Assembly (NCBI RefSeq): GCF_001905655.1
Contig: NZ_JMHT01000076.1
Location: 1 to 44,998, forward strand
Length of the DNA stretch: 44,998 nt
Source of the DNA: Mycobacterium sp. ST-F2
Lineage (GTDB): Bacteria; Actinomycetota; Actinomycetes; Mycobacteriales; Mycobacteriaceae
Direction: 5' to 3'
Shown here: positions 1-7,286 of the stretch, piece by piece
Numbering within the stretch: the stretch's first letter is position 1
Layout: every line of letters starts with the position of its first letter
Notes under the pieces: model-generated
Seen by the model: the letters and a program-made list of their open reading frames with translations, nothing else
Told to the model about the DNA's origin: nothing
Databases searched by the model: none
Position numbers and translations under genes: made by a program

Positions 1-859
1 GGAATCGGACGGCGAGGCGACTCAGGCCCCGCCGCAACAGATCGGCGGGGATGGCCGATGAGCCGTACGCGATGTCCCGTAACGACGGCAGGTCGATACC
101 GGTGTCGTCGAGGTACGCCAGCAGACTGTGCAGCATGGTGGGAGCGAGCGAACACGACGTCACCTGATACCGGTTGACCGCGGCCGCGAAGGCATCGGGT
201 CGGAAGGCGGCCACGGGTAGGACCGTCGACTGCGCGCCGTGGTGAACCAGAAGGTTGTAGCCGGCGATGTGGCACATCGGGAAAGGCAGCAGATACACAC
301 CGCCCGGACGCACCGACCTGCCCGCGACACTGCCGCGGACCGCCGTGGTGATCGAACGATGCGTGTGGACAACGCCTTTCGGTGTTCCGGTCGAACCACT
401 GGTGAACAGTAGCCACACGGGGTCGTCCGGATCGGGTTCCTCGGGCATGGGCCGGCCCGTCGATTGCGTTGCCGCGGCCCACTGTTCGCCGTCGAACGCG
501 ATGGCGTCCGGCCGGCTCAGCGGCTCCAGATAGCGAGCGTCGCCCAGGACCAGGACGGGTGCCGCGGCAGCCAGCTGCGCTCGATGTTCGTCGGCACTGA
601 GTCGTTGATTGATCAGGACGAGGATGCACCCGGCGCGGGGCACCGCGTAGTAGAGCGTCGCGTAATCGGCGCCGTTGTCGGCGATCAGGGCGACGCGGTC
701 GCCGCGGGCGGTCCGGGACGCCATCCAGCCGGCGACGGCCGTGATGGACCGCTCGAATTGCGCGAACGTGGTCACGGCGCCGTCCTCGGCGATGATGGCT
801 GCGCGGTTGGGCACGGCCGCGGCGGCGTCGGCCACCAGTCGGTGGAGCAGTTGCGCCAC
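1..859 (-). CDS. Acyl-CoA synthetase / AMP-dependent ligase (3' end outside window)
   Basis: N-terminal 286 residues of an ANL-superfamily ligase that adenylates a carboxylic acid and transfers it to CoA; the C-terminus lies beyond the left edge. The P-loop signature TSGSTGTPKG falls at residues 153-162, preceded by the usual Rossmann-like subdomain (GDRVALIADN, then NQRLSADEH). I chose the GTG at 859 because a GGGAGG ribosome site lies just upstream and translation enters the family N-terminus directly. It lies downstream of the oxidoreductase at 959-1978 on the same strand, about 100 bases away, so the two may be cotranscribed, but a small palindrome in the gap hints at its own promoter. 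The ligase class is secure; the acid substrate cannot be read from this part. Confidence 0.88.
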   Translation of the reverse strand, partial: MAQLLHRLVADAAAAVPNRAAIIAEDGAVTTFAQFERSITAVAGWMASRTARGDRVALIADNGADYATLYYAVPRAGCILVLINQRLSADEHRAQLAAAAPVLVLGDARYLEPLSRPDAIAFDGEQWAAATQSTGRPMPEEPDPDDPVWLLFTSGSTGTPKGVVHTHRSITTAVRGSVAGRSVRPGGVYLLPFPMCHIAGYNLLVHHGAQSTVLPVAAFRPDAFAAAVNRYQVTSCSLAPTMLHSLLAYLDDTGIDLPSLRDIAYGSSAIPADLLRRGLSRLAVRF

Positions 860-913
860 AACGCCTCCCGTATCCGTGCCCAAACCGGGCCTCACCGTAT
901 CAGCCCGGACCTG

Positions 914-927
914 CGGATAATTGTCCG
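914..927. promoter_or_regulatory. Palindrome upstream of the acyl-CoA synthetase
   Basis: CGGATAATTGTCCG reads the same on both strands except for one symmetric pair. It lies about 55 bases upstream of the GTG start at 859 and is AT-rich at its centre, so it could be an operator or overlap a -10 region. Inference only. Confidence 0.25.
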
Positions 928-958
928 TGCCAAGGGCTTTGGCCTCGGGTTTCGGGGC

Positions 959-1978
959 TCAGTCGGTGTGTGTCGCGAGCACCACCTTGCCGCGAACGTG
1001 GCCGGCCTCGACCAGGCGGTGCGCGTCGGCCACCTTGGCCAGTGGCAGCACCTCGGTCTCGGGGGGACGGATCGCACCCTTCGTGCAGAGCACAGCCAGC
1101 TCCGTCATGTGCTGCGGCTGGCGCTGTATCGCGATCATGTTGGAGACGATCCGTACGCCGCGTTCGGCGGCGCGGGCGACCCGCTCCTCGTCGGCGCGCG
1201 AGATCAGCGTCTCGATCTCGACGTAGCTGCCGCCCGGCGCCACCAGTTCCTCGGCGTGGGGGAGCAGCGTATCCAGGCCGACCGCGTCGAGCACCTGATT
1301 CACACCCGAGGGCGCCCAGGCGCGCAGCTGCGAGACCACGTCGCCACCCCGGTAGTCGATGGCGAGCTCGGCACCGAGGCCGGTGACGTAGTCGAAGTTC
1401 TTCGGGCTACAGGTCACCGCGACCCGCGCACCCAACGCCCGAGCGATCTGGATCGCGATGCTGCCGACACCACCGGCACCACCGTTGATCAGTACCGTCT
1501 GGCCGGCCTGCAACTCACCGGCGTCAACCATGCCGCCGTAGGCGGTACTGCCCGCCACCGGCAGGCCTGCCGCGTCGACGTAACTCCAGCCCGCCGGCAG
1601 CGGCGCGAGCAGCTCGGAGGACGCGATGCAGTATTCGGCGTACGTGCCGTCTTTCCCGTTCCGCTGGTTGGACATCCCGAAGACTTGATCGCCCACCTGC
1701 CAGCGCGTCTCGCCGGGTCCGACCGCGGCGACGACACCGGCCAGGTCGAAACCGAGCACGAACGGGAAGTGATAGTCGATGTAGGTGGACAGCTTGCCCT
1801 CGCGGGTCTTCCAATCCGCCGGGTTGACGCTGGTGCAGGCGATCTCGATCAGCACTTCGCCGGCAGCGGGTACCGGGATGGGCAACTCGGCGGCGTGCAG
1901 CACCTCGGGGCCACCGAACTCGGTCAGCACCATTGCTTGCATTGTGTCCGGCGGGGGAGCGATGTGCGAGGTCATCAT
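959..1978 (-). CDS. Zinc-independent MDR-family NADP-dependent oxidoreductase (quinone oxidoreductase-like)
   Basis: 339-residue medium-chain dehydrogenase/reductase. It has the N-terminal GroES-like domain (AMVLTEFGGPEVL, VNPADWKTREG) and a Rossmann fold with the glycine motif GGAGGVGSIAIQIARALGA. The Cys/His ligands of catalytic and structural zinc are absent, placing it with zeta-crystallin-like NADPH:quinone reductases rather than alcohol dehydrogenases. Probable role: cytosolic reduction of quinones or enones; substrate unknown. The first ATG (1978) lacks a clear Shine-Dalgarno site; internal ATGs at residues 13 and 16 sit where the family usually begins, so the true start may be about 40 bases downstream. 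It reads toward the acyl-CoA synthetase and away from the secretion gene set. Confidence 0.85.
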   Translation of the reverse strand: MMTSHIAPPPDTMQAMVLTEFGGPEVLHAAELPIPVPAAGEVLIEIACTSVNPADWKTREGKLSTYIDYHFPFVLGFDLAGVVAAVGPGETRWQVGDQVFGMSNQRNGKDGTYAEYCIASSELLAPLPAGWSYVDAAGLPVAGSTAYGGMVDAGELQAGQTVLINGGAGGVGSIAIQIARALGARVAVTCSPKNFDYVTGLGAELAIDYRGGDVVSQLRAWAPSGVNQVLDAVGLDTLLPHAEELVAPGGSYVEIETLISRADEERVARAAERGVRIVSNMIAIQRQPQHMTELAVLCTKGAIRPPETEVLPLAKVADAHRLVEAGHVRGKVVLATHTD

Positions 1979-2130
1979 TCGGTCTTAGTCCGTCGGTAGG
2001 GCCGGTGGAAGGCAGGTTCCCACTTAGTGACACCTCAATCGGGTCGCCATCCGCGGAATTTGATTTTGGTGACCTGTGGCTTGTGGCCCGTGGGGGACAA
2101 TAGTCAGACCGACTGGAACGGGGGCGGTGC

Positions 2131-2646
2131 ATGCCGTACACGGTGTCGCAGGTGGTGAATTCCGATCCGGAATCTCTGCTCACGGCCTCCCTCGACGCGC
2201 GGGCTGCAGCCCAGCGGGTGGACACTCAGATCAGCAGGGCCCGAACACAATTCGCGCGCCTGGCCGGCGACTGGGCCGGCGCGGCCGCCGATGCCGCGCA
2301 GCAGCACGGCCGCGAGTCACTCGACGGGCAAGTCGCATACCGGGACCACCTCTACGCGTTGTCCGAGCCGTTGGCAACGGGCGGTGCGTTGCTCACCGAG
2401 CTCCGCTCGAATCTGAAAAAGGCTCTCGATGCCGCGCAGGAGCAGTGGGATGTCGCCGACGACGGTGGGGTCGCGCCCGGTTTCTGGCTGCGCTGGTATG
2501 CCAGGGTTTCGCCGGTACAGGCACTGCAGGTCGCGGCCGAGCGGATAGCAGTCGAGAACGCGATCAAGCTGCTGCTCGCGAAGTTCGAAGCGGCCGACCG
2601 GGACACCGGCCATCAGATTCGCAAGGTCGGTTGGGAACTGGCATGA
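2131..2646 (+). CDS. WXG100-like (ESX-type) secreted or helper protein
   Basis: 171 residues, mostly alpha-helical and Ala-rich. A WxG turn (W48-A-G50) lies between two helices, the hallmark of the WXG100/ESAT-6 fold exported by type VII secretion; a YxxxE tetrapeptide (YALSE) follows in the second helix. The protein is longer than a typical 100-residue EsxA, with a C-terminal extension around W114-W122. The ATG at 2131 is preceded by a G-rich ribosome site (GGGGGCGG). Its stop overlaps the next start (ATGA), so it is translationally coupled to the metallopeptidase-like gene. By analogy with effector loci in which small WXG100-like proteins precede a large effector, I infer a partner or chaperone role. 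No ESX machinery genes are visible here. Confidence 0.7.
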   Translation: MPYTVSQVVNSDPESLLTASLDARAAAQRVDTQISRARTQFARLAGDWAGAAADAAQQHGRESLDGQVAYRDHLYALSEPLATGGALLTELRSNLKKALDAAQEQWDVADDGGVAPGFWLRWYARVSPVQALQVAAERIAVENAIKLLLAKFEAADRDTGHQIRKVGWELA

Positions 2647-3824
2647 CCGCACCGTTGAGCGTCGTCGTGGCGTCGTTACGGGAGGCCGCGACAGAACTGG
2701 AGGACCTGGCAAGCGGCCTGTGCAACGACGGTGGCGGTCCACAACTGTCAGCCGCCGCGCAGCCGGTGTCGAGCCTCGACAGCGGCCTGGCGTGCCGTGA
2801 GGCCGGTGATGCGTTGATACGGCGCGCGCAGGTGCTCGGAAGCGGCATGTCCGAGTTTGCAGGAAAGCTCGATACAGCGGCAGTTCTCTACGAGCAGGGT
2901 GATCGCGCGGCCGCCGAGCGCATCCGGTTCGATGTGCCGGAAGCGAAAGCCGAACGCATGGGTGACCATCCCGGAGAACGGGGATACGACCCCGTCAACA
3001 GATACGAGGACGCGTTGCGCGGCGCCGGCCTGCTGAACGGGACCAGTGACGGATTCTACCGGGAGTGGCTGCAGAACGCGGCGAAAAAGGGTGTGCCGCC
3101 TCAGGTCATCGTCGACATCGCACGCCAAGAGCACATCACGCCGGTGAGCTTCGACATTCTCAGGGGCATGGAGCGCGTCGTCGACAACCACCGCACGAGC
3201 AGTGATCCCAGCGACGACAATACCTACTTCCTGGTGCCCGCAGGGGCCAGTGCTGCCGATGTCCGCCGGGCAACGGTGATGACACACATCCTCAACGCCG
3301 GTACCGGATACACAAAGGGAAACCCGGACACAGACTTTGCGCAGACGCCGTACACCGCGAATGAGGTGCGGCGCATCGTCGACCGGCAGGCGGCGAATTC
3401 CTGGAGTTATGACCAGGTTCCGCGGCTGGCGGGCAGCGGTGGATGCTTCGCCACCACACCCAACGGGATGGTCATGGGTCTGGGTGGCGGATTCGTGCAG
3501 AACCAACTGAGCCAGCAGGGCGGCTCGACGTATGGAGACGTCTTCCTGATCAACATCGACCATCCCACTGATGCGGCCGGACAGCTGCGCGAAATCATCG
3601 GGTCCGGGCATATGTGGTACGACCGTCCCGGAGGTGCCAAGGAAGGCGGGCTCGATATTGATCGCATCCTGCATCACGAGGAGCGCCACTCCCAGCAGTG
3701 GGCCGCGTTGGGACCGGTGGAGTTCGCGAAGCAGTACGCGATCAGCCTCGCAACCGAGAAGATCACCGGCCGGCAGAATCCGTTCGAGACAAATGCGGGC
3801 GCATCTGACGGGGGCTACCGGTGA
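2643..3824 (+). CDS. Putative type VII effector: WXG100-like N-terminus plus HExxH metallopeptidase-like C-terminus
   Basis: 393 residues from the ATG at 2643, which overlaps the upstream stop. A longer upstream reading of this frame only shadows the previous gene. Residues 1-95 form an Ala-rich helical region ending in YEQGD (Y83-D87), matching the YxxxD type VII export signal. The middle (105-320) is of no family I recognise. Near the C-terminus is H345-E-x-x-H349 followed by QQWAALG, then NPFE with E382, consistent with a gluzincin-like zinc site (two His plus a distal Glu). Coupled to the next gene, a lipoprotein, by another overlap. The motifs are directly visible; secretion and peptidase activity are inference. 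It could instead be a cell-wall-acting hydrolase. Confidence 0.65.
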   Translation: MTAPLSVVVASLREAATELEDLASGLCNDGGGPQLSAAAQPVSSLDSGLACREAGDALIRRAQVLGSGMSEFAGKLDTAAVLYEQGDRAAAERIRFDVPEAKAERMGDHPGERGYDPVNRYEDALRGAGLLNGTSDGFYREWLQNAAKKGVPPQVIVDIARQEHITPVSFDILRGMERVVDNHRTSSDPSDDNTYFLVPAGASAADVRRATVMTHILNAGTGYTKGNPDTDFAQTPYTANEVRRIVDRQAANSWSYDQVPRLAGSGGCFATTPNGMVMGLGGGFVQNQLSQQGGSTYGDVFLINIDHPTDAAGQLREIIGSGHMWYDRPGGAKEGGLDIDRILHHEERHSQQWAALGPVEFAKQYAISLATEKITGRQNPFETNAGASDGGYR

Positions 3825-4831
3825 ACCGCCGAATCCTCTGCCTTGTAGCGACTTTCGCGGGGATCATGGCCATGTGTGGTTGCGACCCGTTGGGCAGGCC
3901 GAGCCTGAGCCCTGAGTTCGGGATCCGGGTGACGGACGGCAAACTCCATATCTGGACCGGATCGCCGTGCCGGGGTACAACTGCCATCGATCTCACCTTC
4001 GACCGTGAGCACAGCGACAGTGCAGCGCTGAAGCTGGAGGCGACCCGGTTGCCCGAAGTTGCTCAATCGCACAAGGTTCCACCGAACCCCGGTACCGAGG
4101 TCGAATATTTCACCGTCGGCGGACCCTATCCCGGTTTCGATGTTGTTCAGCCCCTGCCGCCCGGATTCGATTGGCGCACTGCTGAAACCGTGTCCTTTCG
4201 CGCCGACGGTGCGCCCACCGCCTGGGGATCGACGAGCAAGTTGGCAGAAGCGATCAAGGAATCCGACCGGCATCCGGCGGATACCTACTGGTTCCAGGGC
4301 GTCGGTTGGCTCAACCCCCAAGACGTCGGTGCGCAGGACGGGACGACGTTCCTTGCGCTGTGTTCGCGTGATCCTGCGCAAGGTCGTCACCTGCCAAGAG
4401 TTTTCGGCGTTCGCGTCACCGAGGGCACGCTGCGGATCTGGCCCGGCCGGTACTGCGGTCTGGTCGGCGGCGTCATTCTCACGTTCCAGCCAGGTCAGGC
4501 GGATTTGGTGCTGGCCGCTGACCCACACAGGGCTGTCCCGTTCGACTCGTTGAGGGCCACCGGGCCCTATCCCGGCTTCGACGTGGTACGGGAATTGCGG
4601 AGCGGATTCGACTGGCGGACAGAGAAAACCGTGCTGTTGCGGGTGTACCGCACCGACGGCGACCCGTGGACCACGACAACCGACCTCGGTCCGGCGGTCA
4701 CCGAGTCGGGTCGGCAGCCGTCGGATACCTACTGGTTCCAGGGATTCGGCTGGCTGAGTCCTGCTGACGTCGCCGGCAAGGACGGCACGGATCTGCTGAC
4801 CGCCTGTGCACCGGAACCTGCACGCCGGTGA
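3821..4831 (+). CDS. Lipoprotein with two tandem homologous domains (candidate immunity or partner protein)
   Basis: 336 residues; the GTG start overlaps the upstream stop. A short charged N-terminus and hydrophobic stretch end in a Cys (C21, preceded by Gly), so it is probably a lipoprotein anchored outside the membrane, although the lipobox is weak at -3. Residues 33-183 and 195-330 are clear repeats: FGIRVTDGKLHIW matches FGVRVTEGTLRIW, GPYPGFDVV occurs twice, and DTYWFQG occurs twice. Each repeat has one Cys near its start (C50, C212) and one at its end (C181, C329), so one disulfide per repeat is likely. The family is unknown to me. Its place directly after an effector-like gene suggests an immunity or surface-receptor role; unproven. 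Confidence 0.7.
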   Translation: MNRRILCLVATFAGIMAMCGCDPLGRPSLSPEFGIRVTDGKLHIWTGSPCRGTTAIDLTFDREHSDSAALKLEATRLPEVAQSHKVPPNPGTEVEYFTVGGPYPGFDVVQPLPPGFDWRTAETVSFRADGAPTAWGSTSKLAEAIKESDRHPADTYWFQGVGWLNPQDVGAQDGTTFLALCSRDPAQGRHLPRVFGVRVTEGTLRIWPGRYCGLVGGVILTFQPGQADLVLAADPHRAVPFDSLRATGPYPGFDVVRELRSGFDWRTEKTVLLRVYRTDGDPWTTTTDLGPAVTESGRQPSDTYWFQGFGWLSPADVAGKDGTDLLTACAPEPARR

Positions 4832-4832
4832 C

Positions 4833-4855
4833 ACTCACGCGTCAGGCGCGTGGGT
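4833..4855 (+). terminator. Hairpin after the secretion gene set
   Basis: A 9-bp stem (ACTCACGCG with CGCGTGGGT, one G-T pair) and a 5-base loop begin directly after the lipoprotein stop codon. No U-run follows, as is common for mycobacterial terminators. Confidence 0.45.
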
Positions 4856-4856
4856 C

Positions 4857-4886
4857 TTCGACTTGCGCCCTCTGAGCGGCTAATGT
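4857..4886 (+). promoter_or_regulatory. Candidate promoter for a leaderless kinase mRNA
   Basis: TTCGAC (4857-4862) and TAATGT (4881-4886) are spaced by 18 bases, and the ATG at 4894 lies 7 bases past the -10 element. No Shine-Dalgarno site precedes it, so a leaderless transcript is plausible. Inferred by eye. Confidence 0.35.
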
Positions 4887-4893
4887 CCGCGGA

Positions 4894-5535
4894 ATGGCCC
4901 CGCTGACAGGCGATGTCGCCCGACTGCTCGACGAGCGGCCGGGCCGTGTCGTCGTCGGCCTGACCGGGCCGCCGGGCGTCGGCAAGTCGACGGTGGCTGC
5001 GCGCATCGTGGACGAATTCAACTCCGCCCGGCGGGGTGCCGCGGCGCTGCTGCCGATGGACGGTTTTCACCTGTCCAACGCACAACTGGCGCGGCTTGGC
5101 CGCAAAGGGCGTAAGGGTGCCCCGGATACGTTCGATGCGGCCGGGTTCTTGGCATCGCTGGTGCGGGTGCGTGCCGCCTACCAGAACGCCGATGTCTATG
5201 TCCCACAGTTCGATCGGTCGCTGGAGGAGCCCATTGCCGCCGGTCTCGTTGTGCCGGCATCGGCTCGGCTGGTGGTCACGGAGGGCAATTACCTGGCGCT
5301 CCCGAGTTCCGGTTTCGCCGGGGCCCGGGAGCTGATCGACCGGCTCTATTTCCTCCGCGGTGCTGATGATGTGCGGCGGCAGCGTCTGCTCGCACGCCAC
5401 ATCGCCGGTGGGCGGAGTCTGATCGCGGCCGAGCATTGGGTGCGTGCGGTCGACGAGCCGAATGCGGAGCTGATCGCTCAGACCGAGGGGCACTGTGATG
5501 GCACGTGGGCTCTGGACGACGGGGAATGGTCGTGA
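4894..5535 (+). CDS. Nucleoside/nucleotide kinase family protein (P-loop, uridine/pantothenate kinase-like)
   Basis: 213 residues. Walker A is GPPGVGKS (25-32), followed by PMDGFHLSN, the substrate-side aspartate motif of the PRK/uridine kinase/CoaA group, and later VTEGNYLALP and RLLARHIAGG. These mark a small-molecule kinase of the YggC/FrcK-like branch; the substrate (nucleoside, sugar or pantothenate-like) cannot be fixed. Length suits the family. No ribosome site precedes the ATG, which fits the leaderless promoter noted just upstream. The following YbaK gene starts about 60 bases downstream on the same strand and may share the transcript. Confidence 0.82.
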   Translation: MAPLTGDVARLLDERPGRVVVGLTGPPGVGKSTVAARIVDEFNSARRGAAALLPMDGFHLSNAQLARLGRKGRKGAPDTFDAAGFLASLVRVRAAYQNADVYVPQFDRSLEEPIAAGLVVPASARLVVTEGNYLALPSSGFAGARELIDRLYFLRGADDVRRQRLLARHIAGGRSLIAAEHWVRAVDEPNAELIAQTEGHCDGTWALDDGEWS

Positions 5536-5597
5536 TCGCGACGGTTACCGGGATTCGCTGCAACCGAGCCGATCTCGAGCGAGCAGAATGAGTCACT

Positions 5598-6062
5598 GTG
5601 AATGAACGCAATGGCCGCGTCGCCGACGCCCTGCGGCAGGCAGGGATCGAACCCGCGATTCGGATCCTCGACTCCGATGTGAAGACCGCCGCCGCCGCGG
5701 CGGAACACCTCGGTTGCGCGGTCGCGGCCATTGCCAACAGTCTGGTCTTCGAGTGCGACGGCGATCCGCTGCTGGTGATGTCCAGCGGCGGTCATCGGGT
5801 GGACACCGCGCGGCTCGCCACGACGCTTGGTGCGGATGTCATCACCAAGGCCACGCCGCAGCGGGTACTGGAAGCGACCGGGCAGGTGATCGGGGGAGTC
5901 GCACCCACGGGCCATCCCAGTCGGCTGCGCACCGTCGTCGATCAGAGGCTTGCCGACCATCCCGTGATCTGGGCCGCGGCAGGCACCGCCGATTCAGTGA
6001 TGCCGTTGACCTATGCGCAGCTGCTGGCGATCACCGGCGGCCTGGCGTTGGCGGTGCGGTGA
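5598..6062 (+). CDS. YbaK/EbsC-family aminoacyl-tRNA deacylase
   Basis: 154 residues with the YbaK/ProX fold: an early LGCAVAAIANSLVF segment, then GGHRVDT, and the conserved IGGVAPTGHP loop (residues about 98-107). Family members hydrolyse mischarged tRNA, typically Cys-tRNA(Pro), or act on related aminoacyl-tRNAs in trans. The start is the GTG at 5598; no in-frame ATG lies near. Located between the kinase and the 3' end of the opposing acyl-CoA dehydrogenase operon. About 90 bases separate it from that convergent operon, without a strong hairpin that I could see. Confidence 0.85.
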   Translation: MNERNGRVADALRQAGIEPAIRILDSDVKTAAAAAEHLGCAVAAIANSLVFECDGDPLLVMSSGGHRVDTARLATTLGADVITKATPQRVLEATGQVIGGVAPTGHPSRLRTVVDQRLADHPVIWAAAGTADSVMPLTYAQLLAITGGLALAVR

Positions 6063-6155
6063 CAGTCGTTCCCGAACACCTCTCGTCACGTTGTTTTTGC
6101 CGGGCACGGCAGGTGAATCACCCCGGGGCGAAACCGGTTACCCGGACCGCACTCC

Positions 6156-7286
6156 TCACCGCGGCCTGCGGGTGAGCTTGGCGTACCGGGTCACGTGGTA
6201 GTCGGTGGAGCCGTATTCGTATTGAACGGCGGTGAGCCGCTTGAAGTAATGGCCGATGGCGAGCTCTTCGGTCATGCCCATACCGCCGTGCAGTTGCACC
6301 GCGTTCTGGCCGATGAACCGTGCCGCACGGCCGATGGTGGCCTTGGCCGCCGAAACCGCACGCGCCCGGGTGTGGGCGTCGGACTCCAGGTTCAGCACGG
6401 CGAGGTACACCGCGGACACGGACTGCTCGAGCTCCATGTGCATGTCGACCATGCGATGCTGCAATGCCTGGAAACTGCCGATCGGCTGGCCGAACTGCTG
6501 GCGTTGCTTGGCGTATTCGACGGTGTCGTCCAGCACCTTTCGCATGTTGCCGACAGCTTCGGCGCACACCGCGGCGGCGCCTTCGTCGCGGGCGTGGGCG
6601 ATGGACGGCCAGGCCGCGCCCTCGGCGCCGATCAGCGCGTCGCCGGGCAGCCGGACGGACCGGAGCTCCAGATCGGCTGCGCGCCGGTCGTCCACGGTGC
6701 GGTAGCTGCGCAGGGTGAGACCGGCAGGTTGCGCCGCCATGTCGACCAGGAACAGTGACAGACCGCTGTCCGTGCGCGCGGCGACCAATAGATGGGTGGC
6801 CAGTGGCGCATTCACGACCATGATCTTGTCGCCGCTCAGTACCCAGTCCTCGCCGTCATGAGAGGCCGTGGTCTGGAGGTCCTGCCACCGGTCACCACAC
6901 TCGGCCTCGGTCGCGGCGAGGGCGACAATCGCTGTGCCGGAAGCGATTTCCTCCAACACAGCCCCGGCGACCGGGCTACCGGAACGCAGCAACAGGCCCG
7001 CGGCCACCACCGCGGTGTCGACGTAGGGTTCGATGACCAAGGAGTGGCCCAGCGCTTCGGCGATCAGCATGACTTCGACCGGGCCGCCGCCGATACCGCC
7101 GACCTCCTCCGGCAACGCGGCGCCGAGGATGCCGAGTTCCTCGGCGAACGACTGCCAGATGTCAGGCTGCCAGCCGGGGCCCGATTTCGCCGCCGCCCGG
7201 CTGGTTTCGAGGTCATAGCGACTGGACAGGAACTTGGACAGGCCGTCCCGGAGAAGCTCCTGTTCCGCGGAGAAGGTGAAGTCCAT
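6156..7286 (-). CDS. Acyl-CoA dehydrogenase, subunit lacking the usual catalytic Glu loop
   Basis: 376 residues of the ACAD fold: N-terminal helices (FTFSAEQELLRDGLSKFL), middle beta domain, and a C-terminal helical domain with QRQQFGQPIGSFQALQHRMVDM and QLHGGMGMTEELAIGHYFKRL. The terminal loop reads YEYGSTDYHVTRYAKL instead of the standard EGTxEIQR, so the catalytic glutamate position is not conserved. This is typical of one subunit of mycobacterial two-gene heterotetrameric ACADs (FadE26-FadE27 or ChsE4-ChsE5 type). Its start abuts the stop of the next gene upstream (8519-7287), giving tight cotranscription. Probable role: FAD-dependent alpha,beta-desaturation of an acyl-CoA, perhaps a steroid side chain or branched acid. 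Confidence 0.88.
   Translation of the reverse strand: MDFTFSAEQELLRDGLSKFLSSRYDLETSRAAAKSGPGWQPDIWQSFAEELGILGAALPEEVGGIGGGPVEVMLIAEALGHSLVIEPYVDTAVVAAGLLLRSGSPVAGAVLEEIASGTAIVALAATEAECGDRWQDLQTTASHDGEDWVLSGDKIMVVNAPLATHLLVAARTDSGLSLFLVDMAAQPAGLTLRSYRTVDDRRAADLELRSVRLPGDALIGAEGAAWPSIAHARDEGAAAVCAEAVGNMRKVLDDTVEYAKQRQQFGQPIGSFQALQHRMVDMHMELEQSVSAVYLAVLNLESDAHTRARAVSAAKATIGRAARFIGQNAVQLHGGMGMTEELAIGHYFKRLTAVQYEYGSTDYHVTRYAKLTRRPR

Noticed and set aside
464..1999. Long plus-strand open frame (511 codons) across the ligase and oxidoreductase
   Set aside because: Arg/Gly/His-rich antisense shadow in high-GC DNA; the minus-strand frames contain complete family motifs.
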